Program-made: the position numbers and the translations under genes
Source of the DNA: Bordetella petrii
GTDB taxonomy: Bacteria; Pseudomonadota; Gammaproteobacteria; Burkholderiales; Burkholderiaceae_B
Assembly (NCBI RefSeq): GCF_000067205.1
Contig: NC_010170.1
Span: 4,898,001-4,962,000, forward strand
Length of the DNA stretch: 64,000 bases
Reading direction: 5' to 3'
The notes under the pieces: generated by a model
What the model saw: the letters and a program-made list of their open reading frames with translations, nothing else
What the model was told of the DNA's origin: nothing
The model's database searches: none
Shown: positions 54,683-64,000 of the stretch, in pieces
Numbering within the stretch: position 1 is the first letter of the stretch
Layout of the letters: every line of letters begins with the position of its first letter

Positions 54683-56224
54683 TTATAGGGCCAGCCACTG
54701 GGCCGGGTCCACCGGAGCGCCACGATAGCGAATTTCAAAGTATAGGCCCGATTCCACCTGCCCGCCGGTGGCGCCCACCGTGGCGATGGCGTCGCCCGCG
54801 GCGACGGGGTCTCCGACCTGCTTGAGCAGGCTCTGGTTGTAAGCGTATACGGTCAGGTATTGCTTGCCGTGGTCGACGATGATCAGGTTGCCGAAGCCTC
54901 GCAGCCAGTTGGCATAGACCACCGTGCCCGGCGCCACGGCCTTGACCGGCGTACCCGCCGCGGCACGCAGCACGATGCCGCGCCAGACGCCGCCGTCGGG
55001 GCGGTCGACCCCGAAACGCCCCTGTACCGTACCACGCACCGGCGCCGGCAGGCCGTGGCGCAGCCCGTTGCCGCCGCCTGGCGCAGGCGCGGCCTGCTGG
55101 CGGGAGGACTCGTCGTCGGCGCTGTCGTCGTCGGCAGCCTGGTTGGCGCGGTCTGTCGGGGCGGCCGGGCGCTGCGGCGGCACGATGCGGCCCGAACCCG
55201 ATCCGGCCGGCCTGAGCCCTGCGGCGTCGGGGTCGGCCAGCGCCACGGGGCCGCGCTGTTGCTCACGCTGTTGGTCGCGCTCGCGCGCGGCGGCGGCCTC
55301 GACCTGCTCGCGCGCCCGCGCCGCATCGCGCGCTTCTTCGTTGCGGCGCGCCTGGCGCGCAGCCTCGGCGCGGCGCTCGGCTTCGGCCTTGCGGCGGGCC
55401 TCTTCGGCCAGGCGCGCTTCCTGGGCCCGCTTCACGGCCTCGGCGCGGCGGCGGGCCTCTTCGGCGCGACGCGCGGCCTCGGCCTGCTCGGCGATGGCTT
55501 TTTCGAGGTCGTCGATAAGATGGGACAGGCGGTTGTCGTCACGGCCCAGCTGGCGGGCCTCGGCGCGCTGCGCGGCGATCTGCCCTTCCAGGCGCGCCAG
55601 CAGCGTGGCGCGCTCTTTCTGCTGAGCCACCAGCTGGGTTTTCTGGTCGGCGGCCTCGGCCGCCATGGTCTGGATGTCGGCGCGGCGCGCATCGGCCTGG
55701 CCCTGCAACTGCGCCAGGCGGTCGATGTCGTGCCGCAAGGCCTGCACGGCCTGGGCCCGCGCCCGCGACACATAGCCCAGGTAGCCCAGGTTGCGTCCCA
55801 ATTGCTGGGGGTCGTCGCCGGACAGCAGCGCCGTCCAGGGCGACAGGCCGCTGGTGTACTGCGTGCGCAACTGGTCGGCCAGCTGGGCGCGGCGCTGCTG
55901 CAGGGCGTGCTGCTGGGCCTCGACCTGGCGGTTCAGGCTGGCCAGCTCGGCCTCGGCGCGGCGATTGTCGTCGGCCAGCTCGCGCAGCCGGCGATTGATG
56001 CGGGAGATTGCCGACTCTGATTCTTTCAGGGCGTCGGCCGCCTCTTTGCGGGCGGCTTCACGGTCGTCGATTTGTTTCTGCAGGGCGCCAATGCGGTCGC
56101 GCAGCGCGGCTTGCTGCCTGGCGGCCTCGGATTGGCGGTCGGCCAGGTCCGAAGACGCCGCCATGGCCGGCCAGGGCGCCGCCGCCACCGCCGCCATTAA
56201 CAGCAAACCCGCCGCAAACCGCAT
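54683..56224 (-). CDS. envC: murein hydrolase activator EnvC (degenerate M23 domain)
   Basis: A 513-residue periplasmic protein: signal peptide (1-22), long coiled coil (about 25-325, very rich in Ala/Arg/Glu/Gln with AEEARRKAEAERRAEAAR repeats), acidic Pro-rich linker, then an M23/LytM domain (about 395-513). The LytM metal site is incomplete: GRFGVDRPDGGVWRGIVLR has no His where active enzymes have one. This fits EnvC, which activates AmiA/AmiB amidases rather than cleaving murein itself. It overlaps gpmA by gap of only 3 bp. Confidence 0.9.
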   Translation of the reverse strand: MRFAAGLLLMAAVAAAPWPAMAASSDLADRQSEAARQQAALRDRIGALQKQIDDREAARKEAADALKESESAISRINRRLRELADDNRRAEAELASLNRQVEAQQHALQQRRAQLADQLRTQYTSGLSPWTALLSGDDPQQLGRNLGYLGYVSRARAQAVQALRHDIDRLAQLQGQADARRADIQTMAAEAADQKTQLVAQQKERATLLARLEGQIAAQRAEARQLGRDDNRLSHLIDDLEKAIAEQAEAARRAEEARRRAEAVKRAQEARLAEEARRKAEAERRAEAARQARRNEEARDAARAREQVEAAAARERDQQREQQRGPVALADPDAAGLRPAGSGSGRIVPPQRPAAPTDRANQAADDDSADDESSRQQAAPAPGGGNGLRHGLPAPVRGTVQGRFGVDRPDGGVWRGIVLRAAAGTPVKAVAPGTVVYANWLRGFGNLIIVDHGKQYLTVYAYNQSLLKQVGDPVAAGDAIATVGATGGQVESGLYFEIRYRGAPVDPAQWLAL

Positions 56225-56227
56225 GAA

Positions 56228-56980
56228 TCAGTCCTTTTTAGCCTTGCCCTGGGCCGCGACCGCCGCCATGGCGGCTTCGATTTCAGCGGCATCGCCCAGA
56301 TAATAATGGCGGATCGGGCGCAGCGCCTCGTCGAGCTCGTACACCAGCGGCTGGCCGGTGGGGATATTCAGGCCCACGATGTCGTCGTCCGAGATATTGT
56401 CCAGGTGCTTGATCAGGGCGCGCAGGCTGTTGCCGTGCGCGGCCACCAGCACCCGGCGGCCGGCGCGGATGGCCGGCGCGATCGAATCGTTCCAGTACGG
56501 CAGCACCCGGGCCACGGTGTCCTGCAGGCACTCGGTGGCCGGCAGCTGGTCGGCCGGAATCTTGGCGTAGCGACTGTCAAAGCGCGGATGGCGCTCGTCG
56601 TCCAGCGGCAGGGGCTCGGGCGCGATGGCGTAGGCGCGGCGCCAGATCAGTACTTGTTCGTCGCCATACTTGGCGGCCGTCTCGGCCTTGTTCAGGCCCT
56701 GCAGGTTGCCGTAATGGCGCTCGTTCAGGCGCCAGCTGATGCCCACCGGGGTATACATGGCGTCCATGGCGTCCAACGCGATCCACAGCGTGCGGATGGC
56801 GCGCTTGAGCACCGAGGTATAGGCCAGGTCGAACTGGTAACCCTCTTTCTTGAGCAGCTCGCCGGCCTTGCGGGCCTGTTCGCGGCCGGTTTCGGTCAGG
56901 TCTACGTCGGTCCAGCCCGTGAAGCGGTTTTCCAGGTTCCACTGGCTTTCGCCGTGACGCATCAGAACGAGTTTGTACAT
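56228..56980 (-). CDS. gpmA: 2,3-bisphosphoglycerate-dependent phosphoglycerate mutase
   Basis: The glycolytic mutase for 3- and 2-phosphoglycerate. The 250-residue protein has the catalytic [20 protein letters not shown] (His9), [16 protein letters not shown] and the second His in [18 protein letters not shown]. The ATG at 56980 begins the family sequence; an upstream in-frame ATG adds 16 unlike residues. It is the first gene of the leftward operon with envC, ctpA and moeB, and divergent from the rhodanese-grxC-secB-gpsA operon. Confidence 0.95.
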   Translation of the reverse strand: MYKLVLMRHGESQWNLENRFTGWTDVDLTETGREQARKAGELLKKEGYQFDLAYTSVLKRAIRTLWIALDAMDAMYTPVGISWRLNERHYGNLQGLNKAETAAKYGDEQVLIWRRAYAIAPEPLPLDDERHPRFDSRYAKIPADQLPATECLQDTVARVLPYWNDSIAPAIRAGRRVLVAAHGNSLRALIKHLDNISDDDIVGLNIPTGQPLVYELDEALRPIRHYYLGDAAEIEAAMAAVAAQGKAKKD

Positions 56981-57165
56981 GGTTTTCAGCCGCGCGCGGG
57001 CGGGTTTGAAGTTGACGAATGGGGTCATTTTATAATTGAGCGATTTTGCCCCTGGTTTTCACCCCGGCAGGCGGTTGGCGCCGCCCGCCGGCCCAAGCCG
57101 GGCCGCCGTTTCCAGGCGGGTTGCGTAACCGTTGCCGCCCGCCGCACTTCAGTTCAGGAACCTCC

Positions 57166-57588
57166 GTGGATCTTCTGCAATTCTTGGTAGACAAAAACAA
57201 CATCTTCATCGTTGCCGTGGCCCTGGTCTCGGGCATCATGCTGGCCGTGCCGGCCCTGCGCAAAGGCCGCAGCGGCTCGGGCATCAGCACCGCGGAAGCC
57301 ATCCAGATGATCAACCAGCGCCAGGCCGTGTGGGTCGACGTGCGCCCGGCCGAGCAATTCCGCGCCGGCCACATCGCCCAGGCACGCAATATGCCGGCAG
57401 CCGAAGTCGAGCAGAAAGCCGGTTCGCTGCCGAAGAACAAGCCGCTGGTGCTGGTGTGCGAAACTGGCCGCGATGCCGGCCGCGTGGCCAGCCGCCTGCG
57501 TTCGCAGGGGTTCGCCGACGTGTCCGTCATGGAAGGCGGCATGCGCGCCTGGTCGTCGGCCAACCTGCCCGTTACCCAGAAATCCTGA
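57166..57588 (+). CDS. membrane-anchored rhodanese-like protein
   Basis: A 140-residue protein with one N-terminal membrane helix (NNIFIVAVALVSGIMLAVPA) and a rhodanese domain with the Cys loop CETGRDAG. It probably transfers or senses sulfane sulfur at the membrane. Translation starts at GTG after CAGGAACCTCC; the longer open frame upstream is not family-like. It heads the rhodanese-grxC-secB-gpsA operon, a common betaproteobacterial order. Confidence 0.88.
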   Translation: MDLLQFLVDKNNIFIVAVALVSGIMLAVPALRKGRSGSGISTAEAIQMINQRQAVWVDVRPAEQFRAGHIAQARNMPAAEVEQKAGSLPKNKPLVLVCETGRDAGRVASRLRSQGFADVSVMEGGMRAWSSANLPVTQKS

Positions 57589-57601
57589 CCCGGAGCCCGA
57601 T

Positions 57602-57859
57602 ATGGACAAAGTTGTGATGTATTCGAAGGATTATTGTCCTTACTGCGCGCGAGCCCAGGCTCTGCTGAAGCAGCGCGGCGTCACCGACCTGGAAATCATC
57701 CGCATCGACCAGGACCCGGCCCAGCGCGACATCATGATCGAACGCACGGGCCGTCGCACCGTGCCGCAGATTTTCATCGGCGAACGGCACATCGGCGGCT
57801 GCGACGACCTGATGGCGCTGGATCGCGCCGGCGGCCTGGCGCCGCTGCTCAACGGCTGA
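57602..57859 (+). CDS. grxC: glutaredoxin 3
   Basis: An 85-residue dithiol glutaredoxin with active-site CPYC (Cys12, Cys15) and the glutathione site RRTVPQIFIGERHIGGCDDL. It reduces protein disulfides with glutathione. It starts 13 bp after the rhodanese gene. Confidence 0.95.
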   Translation: MDKVVMYSKDYCPYCARAQALLKQRGVTDLEIIRIDQDPAQRDIMIERTGRRTVPQIFIGERHIGGCDDLMALDRAGGLAPLLNG

Positions 57860-57907
57860 TCGCCGCGCAAGCTTATTTCTTTTGCCCACCCCTACCCGGA
57901 AATTCTC

Positions 57908-58435
57908 ATGGCTGAACAGGATCAAAACACCCAGCAAGCAGGCGGCGACGCGCCGTCGTTCAATCTGCAGCGCGTCTACCTGAAAGACCTGTCGCTGGAA
58001 ATGCCCAACGCGCCGCACGTGTTCCTGGAACAAGAGCAGCCGCAAGTCGAAGTCAGCATCAACGTGGGCGGCCAGCGCCTGGCCGAGACGGTGTTCGAAT
58101 CCACTGTCACCGCCACCGTCACGACCCGCATCAACGACAAGGTGCTGTACCTGGTCGAAGGCACGCAGGCGGGCATTTTCGAGCTGGCCAACATCCCGGC
58201 CGAGCAAATGGACGCGCTGCTGGGCATTGTGTGCCCCACCATGCTGTACCCCTACCTGCGCGCCAACGTGGCCGACGCCATCACGCGCACGTCGCTGCCG
58301 GCGCTGCACCTGGCCGAAGTGAACTTCCAGGCCCTGTACGAACAACGCCTGGCTGAACTGGCCCAGCAGCAGGGCGGCAACAATAACGGCTCGGACTCCG
58401 GCATCATCCTGCCGCCCGGCACCACCCGCCAATAA
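57908..58435 (+). CDS. secB: protein-export chaperone SecB
   Basis: A 175-residue cytoplasmic chaperone that keeps precursors unfolded for SecA. Family segments are [40 protein letters not shown] and [20 protein letters not shown]. The C-terminus is Asn/Gly/Ser-rich and ends in [11 protein letters not shown]. The ATG sits after a weak ribosome site. Confidence 0.95.
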   Translation: MAEQDQNTQQAGGDAPSFNLQRVYLKDLSLEMPNAPHVFLEQEQPQVEVSINVGGQRLAETVFESTVTATVTTRINDKVLYLVEGTQAGIFELANIPAEQMDALLGIVCPTMLYPYLRANVADAITRTSLPALHLAEVNFQALYEQRLAELAQQQGGNNNGSDSGIILPPGTTRQ

Positions 58436-58445
58436 GCCCGCCCCC

Positions 58446-59483
58446 ATGAGCCGACCGCCCGCCCCCCTGAGCGTCGCCGTTCTGGGCGCGGGCAGTTGGG
58501 GCACAGCGCTGGCCGCCGTGGCCAGCCGCCGCCATCGCACCGTTCTATGGGCGCGCGACGCCACCCAGGCGGACGCCATGGCCAACACCCGCGAGAACGC
58601 CCGTTACCTGCCGGGTAGCCGCCTGCCCGGCGCCCTGGCCATCACGAGCGATCTGTCCGCCGCCCTGGCGCCGCTGGCGGCCGCCCCCGGGCATGCCCTG
58701 ATCATCCTGGGCGTGCCGGTGGCCGGGCTGCATGCCACCTGCCTGGAACTGGCCGCGCGCCTGCCGGACCTGGGGCTGGCCCAGGCGCCGGTCATCTGGA
58801 CCTGCAAAGGCTTCGAAGCCGACACGGCGCGCCTGCCGCACGAAATCGTGGCCGACGCGCTCGCCATGCCGGATGCCCGCGGCGGCGTACTGTCGGGCCC
58901 CTCGTTCGCCCGCGAAGTCGCCCAGGGCCTGCCGGTAGCGCTTACCATTGCCAGCAGCCATGACGCCGTGCGCGAAGGCGCCACCCGCGCCCTGCACGGC
59001 GCGGCCGTGCGCGTCTACGCCAGCACCGATGTAGCCGGCGTGGAAGTGGGCGGAGCGCTGAAAAACGTCATCGCCGTGGCCTGCGGCATTGCCGACGGCC
59101 TGGCGCTGGGCACCAATGCCAGGGCGGCGCTGATCACCCGCGGCCTGGCCGAAATGACCCGTTTCGGCGTCGCGCTGGGCGCGCAGGCCGAAACCTTCGC
59201 GGGCCTGACCGGCCTGGGCGACCTGGTGCTGACGGCCACTGGCGACCTGTCACGCAACCGGCGCGTCGGCCTGGAAATCGGCGCCGGCCGCAAACTGAGC
59301 GATATCCTGGCCAGCGGCATCACCGCCGAAGGCGTGCGCTGCGCCCGCGCGGCCCTGCAGCGCGCCCGCAGCCTGAACGTTGAGCTGCCCATCACCGAGG
59401 CCGTATGCGCGGTGCTGTTCGACGGCGTGGCCCCGATGACGGCGGTGTCCGCCCTGCTGGCGCGCGAGGCGCGAGAAGAATGA
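58446..59483 (+). CDS. gpsA: glycerol-3-phosphate dehydrogenase [NAD(P)+]
   Basis: A 345-residue enzyme that makes sn-glycerol-3-phosphate for phospholipids. It has the nucleotide site [26 protein letters not shown], the catalytic Lys in [14 protein letters not shown] and the [20 protein letters not shown] segment. It starts 10 bp after secB and ends the operon. In relatives trmL usually follows; here two genes lie between. Confidence 0.95.
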   Translation: MSRPPAPLSVAVLGAGSWGTALAAVASRRHRTVLWARDATQADAMANTRENARYLPGSRLPGALAITSDLSAALAPLAAAPGHALIILGVPVAGLHATCLELAARLPDLGLAQAPVIWTCKGFEADTARLPHEIVADALAMPDARGGVLSGPSFAREVAQGLPVALTIASSHDAVREGATRALHGAAVRVYASTDVAGVEVGGALKNVIAVACGIADGLALGTNARAALITRGLAEMTRFGVALGAQAETFAGLTGLGDLVLTATGDLSRNRRVGLEIGAGRKLSDILASGITAEGVRCARAALQRARSLNVELPITEAVCAVLFDGVAPMTAVSALLAREAREE

Positions 59484-59566
59484 CTCCCCGAAGCGCCGCG
59501 CGCGCCGGCCTGGTTGCAGATACCCAGACCCTCCGTACAAACAAGACCCTCAAAGGAGCCTTCGCT

Positions 59567-60565
59567 ATGTTCTCCGTCCGCCCCTCGCGGGCCGGCGCGC
59601 TGCTGCGCCGCCTTGCCCTGGCGCTGGCCGCCGTCTCGCTGCTGCCTGCCGCGGCCCATGCCGAATGGCCCGAACGGGCCATCCACATGGTGGTTCCGTT
59701 TCCGCCTGGCTCGTCGCCCGACCTGCTGGCGCGCACAATTGCCGAACCGCTGGCCGAGGCGCTGGGGCAACCGGTGGTCATCGACAACAAGCCGGGCGCC
59801 GGCGGCAATATCGGCACGCGCATGGTGGCCAAGAGCGCGCCCGACGGCTACACCCTGGTCTACACCATCAACGGCCCGCTGGTGACCGCGCCCACGCTGT
59901 ACAAGAAAACGCTGGGCTACGACCCGCTGAAAGACCTCGCGCCCATCACGCTGGTGGCCACCAGCCCCAATGTGCTGACAGTGCCCGGCGACCTGCCCGT
60001 GGCCAGCGTAGCCGATTTCGTCAAGCTGGCGCGCGAGCGCAATGGCGCCCTGAACTATGGCTCGGTCGGCCCCGGCAGCTCGGCCCACCTGGCCATGGAA
60101 ATGTTCAAGAACGACGCCAAGATCGATCTGGCGCACATTCCGTATTCGGGCTTTCCGCAAGTGATCAGCGCCATCATCGCCGGCGACGTGCAGGCCGGCT
60201 TCATGGTGCCCGCCATCGCCATGCCGCAGGTGCGCAGCGGCAAGGCCAAGGCGCTGGCCATTACCAGCCTGGAGCCAAGCGAATCGCTGGCGGGCATTCC
60301 CACCATGGACAAGCAGGGCTACCCGGGCTTCGAGGCGATTTCCTGGAACGCCATCCTGGCTCCCGCCGGCACGCCCGCCCCCGTCATCGAGCGCCTGAAC
60401 CGCGAACTGGCCGCCATCATCGGCAGCGAAGCGGTGGGCCAGCAACTGGCGAAGCAGTATTTCACCGCCGCGCCTTCCACCCCGCAGGGGCTGACCGACC
60501 GCGTCAAGAAAGACACCGCGCGCTGGAACGAAGTCATCGAACGGCTGGGGCTGTCGCTCGACTGA
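59567..60565 (+). CDS. tripartite tricarboxylate transporter substrate-binding protein (Bug family)
   Basis: A 332-residue periplasmic receptor of the Bug family, with a Sec signal of about 33 residues (ALALAAVSLLPAAAHA). Family marks are MVVPFPPGSSPDLLARTIAE, NKPGAGGNIGTRMVAKSAPD, GSVGPGSSAHLAMEMFK and AGDVQAGFMVPAIAM. Bug proteins bind carboxylates or amino acids and are greatly expanded in Bordetella and relatives. No TctA/TctB membrane genes are present, so it may pair with a distant transporter. The ATG follows AAAGGAGCC. The next gene is an M81 peptidase. Confidence 0.9.
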   Translation: MFSVRPSRAGALLRRLALALAAVSLLPAAAHAEWPERAIHMVVPFPPGSSPDLLARTIAEPLAEALGQPVVIDNKPGAGGNIGTRMVAKSAPDGYTLVYTINGPLVTAPTLYKKTLGYDPLKDLAPITLVATSPNVLTVPGDLPVASVADFVKLARERNGALNYGSVGPGSSAHLAMEMFKNDAKIDLAHIPYSGFPQVISAIIAGDVQAGFMVPAIAMPQVRSGKAKALAITSLEPSESLAGIPTMDKQGYPGFEAISWNAILAPAGTPAPVIERLNRELAAIIGSEAVGQQLAKQYFTAAPSTPQGLTDRVKKDTARWNEVIERLGLSLD

Positions 60566-60613
60566 CCGGCCGGGCCGTGCCCCAGGGCGCGACGCCAGGC
60601 GACGCCAGTTGAT

Positions 60614-60685
60614 GGCAGGTGGCCAGTAATGCCAGGTGCCAATTGATGCCAGGTGTCTGACTCCCGCAGGGTGTCAGACACCTGG
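60614..60685. repeat. 17-bp tandem repeat and REP-like palindrome, copy 3
   Basis: Three near repeats of G(C/G)CAGGTG start at 60614, 60631 and 60648 (17-bp period) and lead into a perfect 13-bp inverted repeat CCAGGTGTCTGAC (60649-60661) and GTCAGACACCTGG (60673-60685). The loop TCCCGCAGGGT is the same as in copy 1 at 45563-45573. It lies between the Bug gene and the M81 gene and could end transcription. Confidence 0.75.
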
Positions 60686-60761
60686 TCAGCGCCTTACCAG
60701 CGCCTGATCGCAGGCGGTATCTGGTACTGTCACAGGCACGCCCTTGCCGTGGAGCCTGCGC

Positions 60762-62249
60762 ATGAAAGTCCTGATTGCCCGCCTGAACCACGAAACCAAC
60801 ACGTTCTCGCCGGTGCCCACGCCGCTGTCGGCGTTCGGCGAGAACGGGCCGCAATACGACGACGATGCCTACCGCGGCAACCGCGGCCAGCGTACCGCCA
60901 TGGCGGCCTTCATCGATCTTGCCGAAGCGCGCGGCGCCGAGCTGGCGACACCGGTGTCCGGCTGGGCCTATCCCAGCGGGCCCGTGGCCGCCGAGGCCTA
61001 CGACGCCATGTGCGCCCGCATCGTTGCCGCCGCGCCGGGCTGCGACGCCATCTTGCTGGACCTGCACGGCGCCATGGTGGCCGAGCACCGCGACGACGGT
61101 GAAGGCGACCTCTTGCGGCGCGTGCGGGCCGCCGCCCCCGGCGTGCCGATTGGCGTGGCGCTGGACCTGCACGGCAACGTCACGCAGGCCATGATCGACC
61201 ATGCCGACGTCATCGTCGGCTTCAAGACGTATCCGCACATCGACATGTACGAAACCGGCGAGCACGCGGGACGCTTGCTGTTCGACATGCTGGACGGCCG
61301 CCGCCGGCCCGTCGTGGCCTGGCGTCAATTGCCGCTGATGACCCACACGCTGCGATCGGCCACCGATCAGGGCGCCATGCAGGCGGCGGTCGAGACCGCG
61401 CGCCGCCTGGAAGCCGAAGGTCTGCTGGCCGTGTCGGTGCTGGCCGGTTTCAGCCTGGCCGACATTGAGCGGCCCTGTATCAGCGTGGTGGCCGTTGCCG
61501 ATGGCGACGCCGCGGCCGCCGAACGGGCCGCCGCCCAGGTGGCCGCGCAGATATGGCGCGAGCGCGACGGTTTCGTGTACCGCAGCGAGCCGCTGGACGC
61601 GTCGCTGGCCCGCGCGCGCGACATGGCGCGCGGCCAGGACCGCCCCGTGCTGCTGCTGGATCACGGCGACAACTGTAATTCCGGCGGCACCTGCGACACC
61701 ACCGCCGTGCTGGAAGCCGCGCTGGCGCAAGGCATGGACGGCATCCTGGCAGGCCCGCTGTGCGACCCGGAAGCGGTAGAGCAACTGATTGCGGCCGGCG
61801 AGGGCGCGCGCGTGACCGTGGCGGTGGGCAACAAGCGCCCGCTGACGCACCTGGGCATCGCCGCCCGGCCGTTCACGCTGCAAGGGGTGGTGCGCGCCAT
61901 CACCGACGGCCAGTACCGCATCAGCGGCCCCACCTACACCGGCATGCTCTGCTACATGGGACGCACGGCCGTGCTCGATGCCGGAGCGGCCTGCCTGGTG
62001 CTGTGCGAACGCCCGCACGAACCCTGGGACCTGGGCGTTTTCGAAAGCGTGGGGCTGGACCCGCGCCGCGCCCGCTACCTGCTGCTGAAGTCGCGCATGT
62101 ACTGCCGCCCGGTGTTCGTGCCGATTTCGGCCGGTCTGGTGGAATGCGACAGCCCGGGCGCCACGACGTCAGACTACGGTGTCTTTCCGTATCGCAAGCG
62201 CGCCCGGCCGCTGTATCCACTGGAAGCCGCCCAGTACGACGGCCACTAG
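60762..62249 (+). CDS. M81 family metallopeptidase (MlrC-like)
   Basis: A 495-residue protein of the M81/MlrC family, named from microcystin breakdown. N-terminal segments ARLNHETNTFSPVPTPL and LLDLHGAMVAEHRDDGEGDL hold predicted zinc ligands, with ALDLHGNVT and YPHIDMYETG; the C-terminal MlrC domain begins near LDHGDNCNSGGTCDTT. In soil and host-associated betaproteobacteria these genes often sit beside Bug-type receptors, suggesting they process an imported amide or peptide. The in-frame ATG 18 bases upstream is less likely. Confidence 0.85.
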   Translation: MKVLIARLNHETNTFSPVPTPLSAFGENGPQYDDDAYRGNRGQRTAMAAFIDLAEARGAELATPVSGWAYPSGPVAAEAYDAMCARIVAAAPGCDAILLDLHGAMVAEHRDDGEGDLLRRVRAAAPGVPIGVALDLHGNVTQAMIDHADVIVGFKTYPHIDMYETGEHAGRLLFDMLDGRRRPVVAWRQLPLMTHTLRSATDQGAMQAAVETARRLEAEGLLAVSVLAGFSLADIERPCISVVAVADGDAAAAERAAAQVAAQIWRERDGFVYRSEPLDASLARARDMARGQDRPVLLLDHGDNCNSGGTCDTTAVLEAALAQGMDGILAGPLCDPEAVEQLIAAGEGARVTVAVGNKRPLTHLGIAARPFTLQGVVRAITDGQYRISGPTYTGMLCYMGRTAVLDAGAACLVLCERPHEPWDLGVFESVGLDPRRARYLLLKSRMYCRPVFVPISAGLVECDSPGATTSDYGVFPYRKRARPLYPLEAAQYDGH

Positions 62250-62267
62250 CGCGCCGCGTCCGCTACA

Positions 62268-62738
62268 TCACAGTCCGCCGGCGTAGCCGTGCTGGCGCCA
62301 CGCCTCGAACACCGTGACGGCCACGGCGTTCGACAGGTTCAGGCTGCGCTGGCCGGCACGCATTGGCAGGCGCAGGCATTGCTGGGGGGCGAACAGCGCC
62401 ATGTGCTCGTCGGACAAGCCGGCGGTTTCACGGCCGAACACGAATACGTCGTCCGGACCGAACGCCACCTCGGCCACGTTGCGCTGGGCGCGGGTGGTCA
62501 GCGCATAAATGTGCGCAGGCGGCGCGCCGGTTGCCGCCAGCGCCTGTTCAAGGGTGTCGTGCACCTGCACCGGCTGCCATTCGTGATAGTCGAGCCCGGC
62601 GCGGCGCAGGCGCGCATCATCCAGCTCGAAACCCAGCGGGCGCACAAGATGCAGCTGTGCGCCGGTATTGGCACACAGGCGGATGGCGTTGCCGGTATTG
62701 GGCGGAATTTCGGGGCAGACGAGTACGACGTGGAACAT
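62268..62738 (-). CDS. trmL: tRNA (cytidine(34)-2'-O)-methyltransferase TrmL
   Basis: A 156-residue SPOUT methyltransferase that modifies the wobble base of tRNA-Leu. SPOUT motifs are [30 protein letters not shown] and [18 protein letters not shown], which includes the knot SAM loop. The ATG at 62738 begins the family sequence, although the frame continues upstream. It converges with the M81 gene and is divergent from the next aldehyde dehydrogenase. Confidence 0.92.
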   Translation of the reverse strand: MFHVVLVCPEIPPNTGNAIRLCANTGAQLHLVRPLGFELDDARLRRAGLDYHEWQPVQVHDTLEQALAATGAPPAHIYALTTRAQRNVAEVAFGPDDVFVFGRETAGLSDEHMALFAPQQCLRLPMRAGQRSLNLSNAVAVTVFEAWRQHGYAGGL

Positions 62739-62947
62739 GGTTTCATCCTGGCGCGCCGCTGGCCGCGGCGCGTGACGACCGCTATTGTGCCAGGGCGGCC
62801 GGCGGGACTTACGCCGCCGCAAAGCCGTCCTTTCAGAAAAGCGAACCGCGATTGCCTGGCAATCGTACGCGCGGGCGGGGCCTTGCGCCACAATAGGCAG
62901 TTCTACAGGCCTGCGCCTGCGCGGCAAAACCATAACGGAGGCATACC

Positions 62948-64000
62948 TTGAAGCGCTACCAGCTCTACATCGACGGCCAATACGTCGACCCGGCCTCGGG
63001 CGAGTGGTTCGAGTCCGATAATCCCTGCGACGGCAAGCCGTGGGCCAGCATCCCCAAGAGCAACGCCGAAGACGTAGACCGCGCCGTGCAGGCAGCCCAC
63101 CGCGCCGGCCGCGAAGGTCCGTGGGCCACGTATACGCCCAGCCAGCGCGGGCAATTGCTGCACCGCCTGGGCGACCTGATCGCCCGCGATGCCGAAGCGC
63201 TGGCCCGCACCGAAGTGCGCGACAACGGCAAGCTGTACGCGGAAATGGCGGGCCAGCTCAAGTACATGCCGCAATGGTTCTATTACTACGGCGGCCTGGC
63301 CGACAAGATCGAAGGCACCGTTCCGCCCATCGACAAGCCCGGCCACTTCGGCTACACGCGCCGCGAGCCGCTGGGCGTGGTGGCCGCCATTACCCCCTGG
63401 AATTCGCCGCTGCTGCTCACTGCCTGGAAAATCGCGCCGGCGCTGGCCGCCGGCTGCACGCTGGTGCTCAAGCCGTCCGAATTCACCTCGGCCTCTACCC
63501 TGGAATTCGTCAAGCTGTTTGAAGAGGCCGGCTTCCCGCCGGGTGTGGTCAATGCCGTTACCGGTTTCGGCGCCGAGGTCGGCACGCCGCTGGTCACGCA
63601 CCCACTGGTGCGCAAAATCACGTTTACCGGCTCCGACGCCACCGGCCGGCTCATCAACGAACAGGCCTCGCGCGATTTCAAGCACGTCAGCCTGGAACTG
63701 GGCGGCAAGTCGCCCAACATCGTGTTCGATGACGCCAACCTGGACGACGCCGTCAACGGCGCGGTGTCCGGCATTTTTGCCGCCACCGGCCAAACCTGCA
63801 TCGCCGGGTCGCGCCTGCTGCTGCAAGACAGCATCTATGACGCCTTCGTCGAAAAATTGCTGGCGCTGGCGCGCACCGCCAAGATGGGCGACCCGATGCA
63901 GGCCGACACGCAGGTGGGCCCCATTACCACGCCGCCGCAGTACCGCAAGGTGCTCGAATACATCGACATCGCCCGCAACGAAGGCGCGCGCCTGCTGCTG
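62948..64000 (+). CDS. aldehyde dehydrogenase family protein (3' end outside the window)
   Basis: The first 351 residues of an NAD(P)-dependent aldehyde dehydrogenase. Translation starts at TTG after CGGAGGCATACC, with no better ATG. It shows [30 protein letters not shown], the general base Glu in [12 protein letters not shown] and the nucleophile Cys in [11 protein letters not shown]. The family is usually about 480-500 residues, so roughly 140 residues are missing beyond the window. The sequence is distinct from the aldehyde dehydrogenase at 46100. The substrate is not identifiable. Confidence 0.9.
   Translation, partial: MKRYQLYIDGQYVDPASGEWFESDNPCDGKPWASIPKSNAEDVDRAVQAAHRAGREGPWATYTPSQRGQLLHRLGDLIARDAEALARTEVRDNGKLYAEMAGQLKYMPQWFYYYGGLADKIEGTVPPIDKPGHFGYTRREPLGVVAAITPWNSPLLLTAWKIAPALAAGCTLVLKPSEFTSASTLEFVKLFEEAGFPPGVVNAVTGFGAEVGTPLVTHPLVRKITFTGSDATGRLINEQASRDFKHVSLELGGKSPNIVFDDANLDDAVNGAVSGIFAATGQTCIAGSRLLLQDSIYDAFVEKLLALARTAKMGDPMQADTQVGPITTPPQYRKVLEYIDIARNEGARLLL

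Overview
The window is GC-rich (roughly two thirds G+C by eye), densely coded chromosome from a betaproteobacterium, most likely an Alcaligenaceae member (Bordetella/Achromobacter type). Support comes from a Bug-family solute receptor, the rplU-rpmA-obgE-proB block with ispB and a tRNA-Pro beside it, the rhodanese-grxC-secB-gpsA block facing gpmA-envC-ctpA-moeB, and a Burkholderiales-style formate dehydrogenase cluster with DUF3305/DUF3306 proteins. The genus is inferred; no 16S gene is present.

Layout. 1-640: end of a probable accessory segment with small ORFs and a terminator. 641-3239: amidase remnant, AraC-type regulator, AhpD-like protein and nitroreductase. 3586-9855: a PQQ block, with membrane glucose dehydrogenase facing a three-gene operon of a DUF2231 membrane protein, a soluble PQQ sugar dehydrogenase and a PqqU-like TonB receptor. 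9999-13565: PEP-mutase-like protein, two DNA alkylation repair genes (ogt, tag), a META/DUF4377 lipoprotein and a small membrane protein. 13583-31460: a coherent tungstate/formate dehydrogenase/molybdopterin region: tupBCA, a divergent ModE-like regulator, fdhD, structural FDH genes, FDH maturation genes, apbC, then mobA-moeA-mobB. 31551-34510: nudC, an LTA-synthase-like membrane sulfatase and tRNA-Pro(CGG). 34553-42845: ispB, an FAH-family enzyme with a divergent IclR regulator, rplU-rpmA-obgE, proB, two regulators and a SecD-like lipoprotein. 42994-45074: thiC under a TPP riboswitch. 45075-46099: a gene-free region with a large inverted pair of structured repeats around a 27-bp tandem array and palindromes. 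46100-49777: a GntR-controlled sugar-acid type oxidation operon. 49851-53217: assorted enzymes, TetR and moeB. 53214-59483: conserved housekeeping genes. 59567-64000: Bug receptor, M81 metallopeptidase, trmL and a truncated aldehyde dehydrogenase.

How the genes work together. TupABC would import tungstate; MobA/MoeA/MobB/MoeB and FdhD supply the cofactor; TorD-like, polyferredoxin, ApbC and DUF3305/3306 proteins probably help mature a Tat-exported formate dehydrogenase that passes electrons through FdhB and a cytochrome b subunit to quinone. A near-identical 19-bp site lies upstream of both tupB and the fdh operon, pointing to joint control, perhaps by the ModE-like protein at 16030. The PQQ block pairs two PQQ apoenzymes with a candidate PQQ importer, while no pqq biosynthesis gene is visible here.
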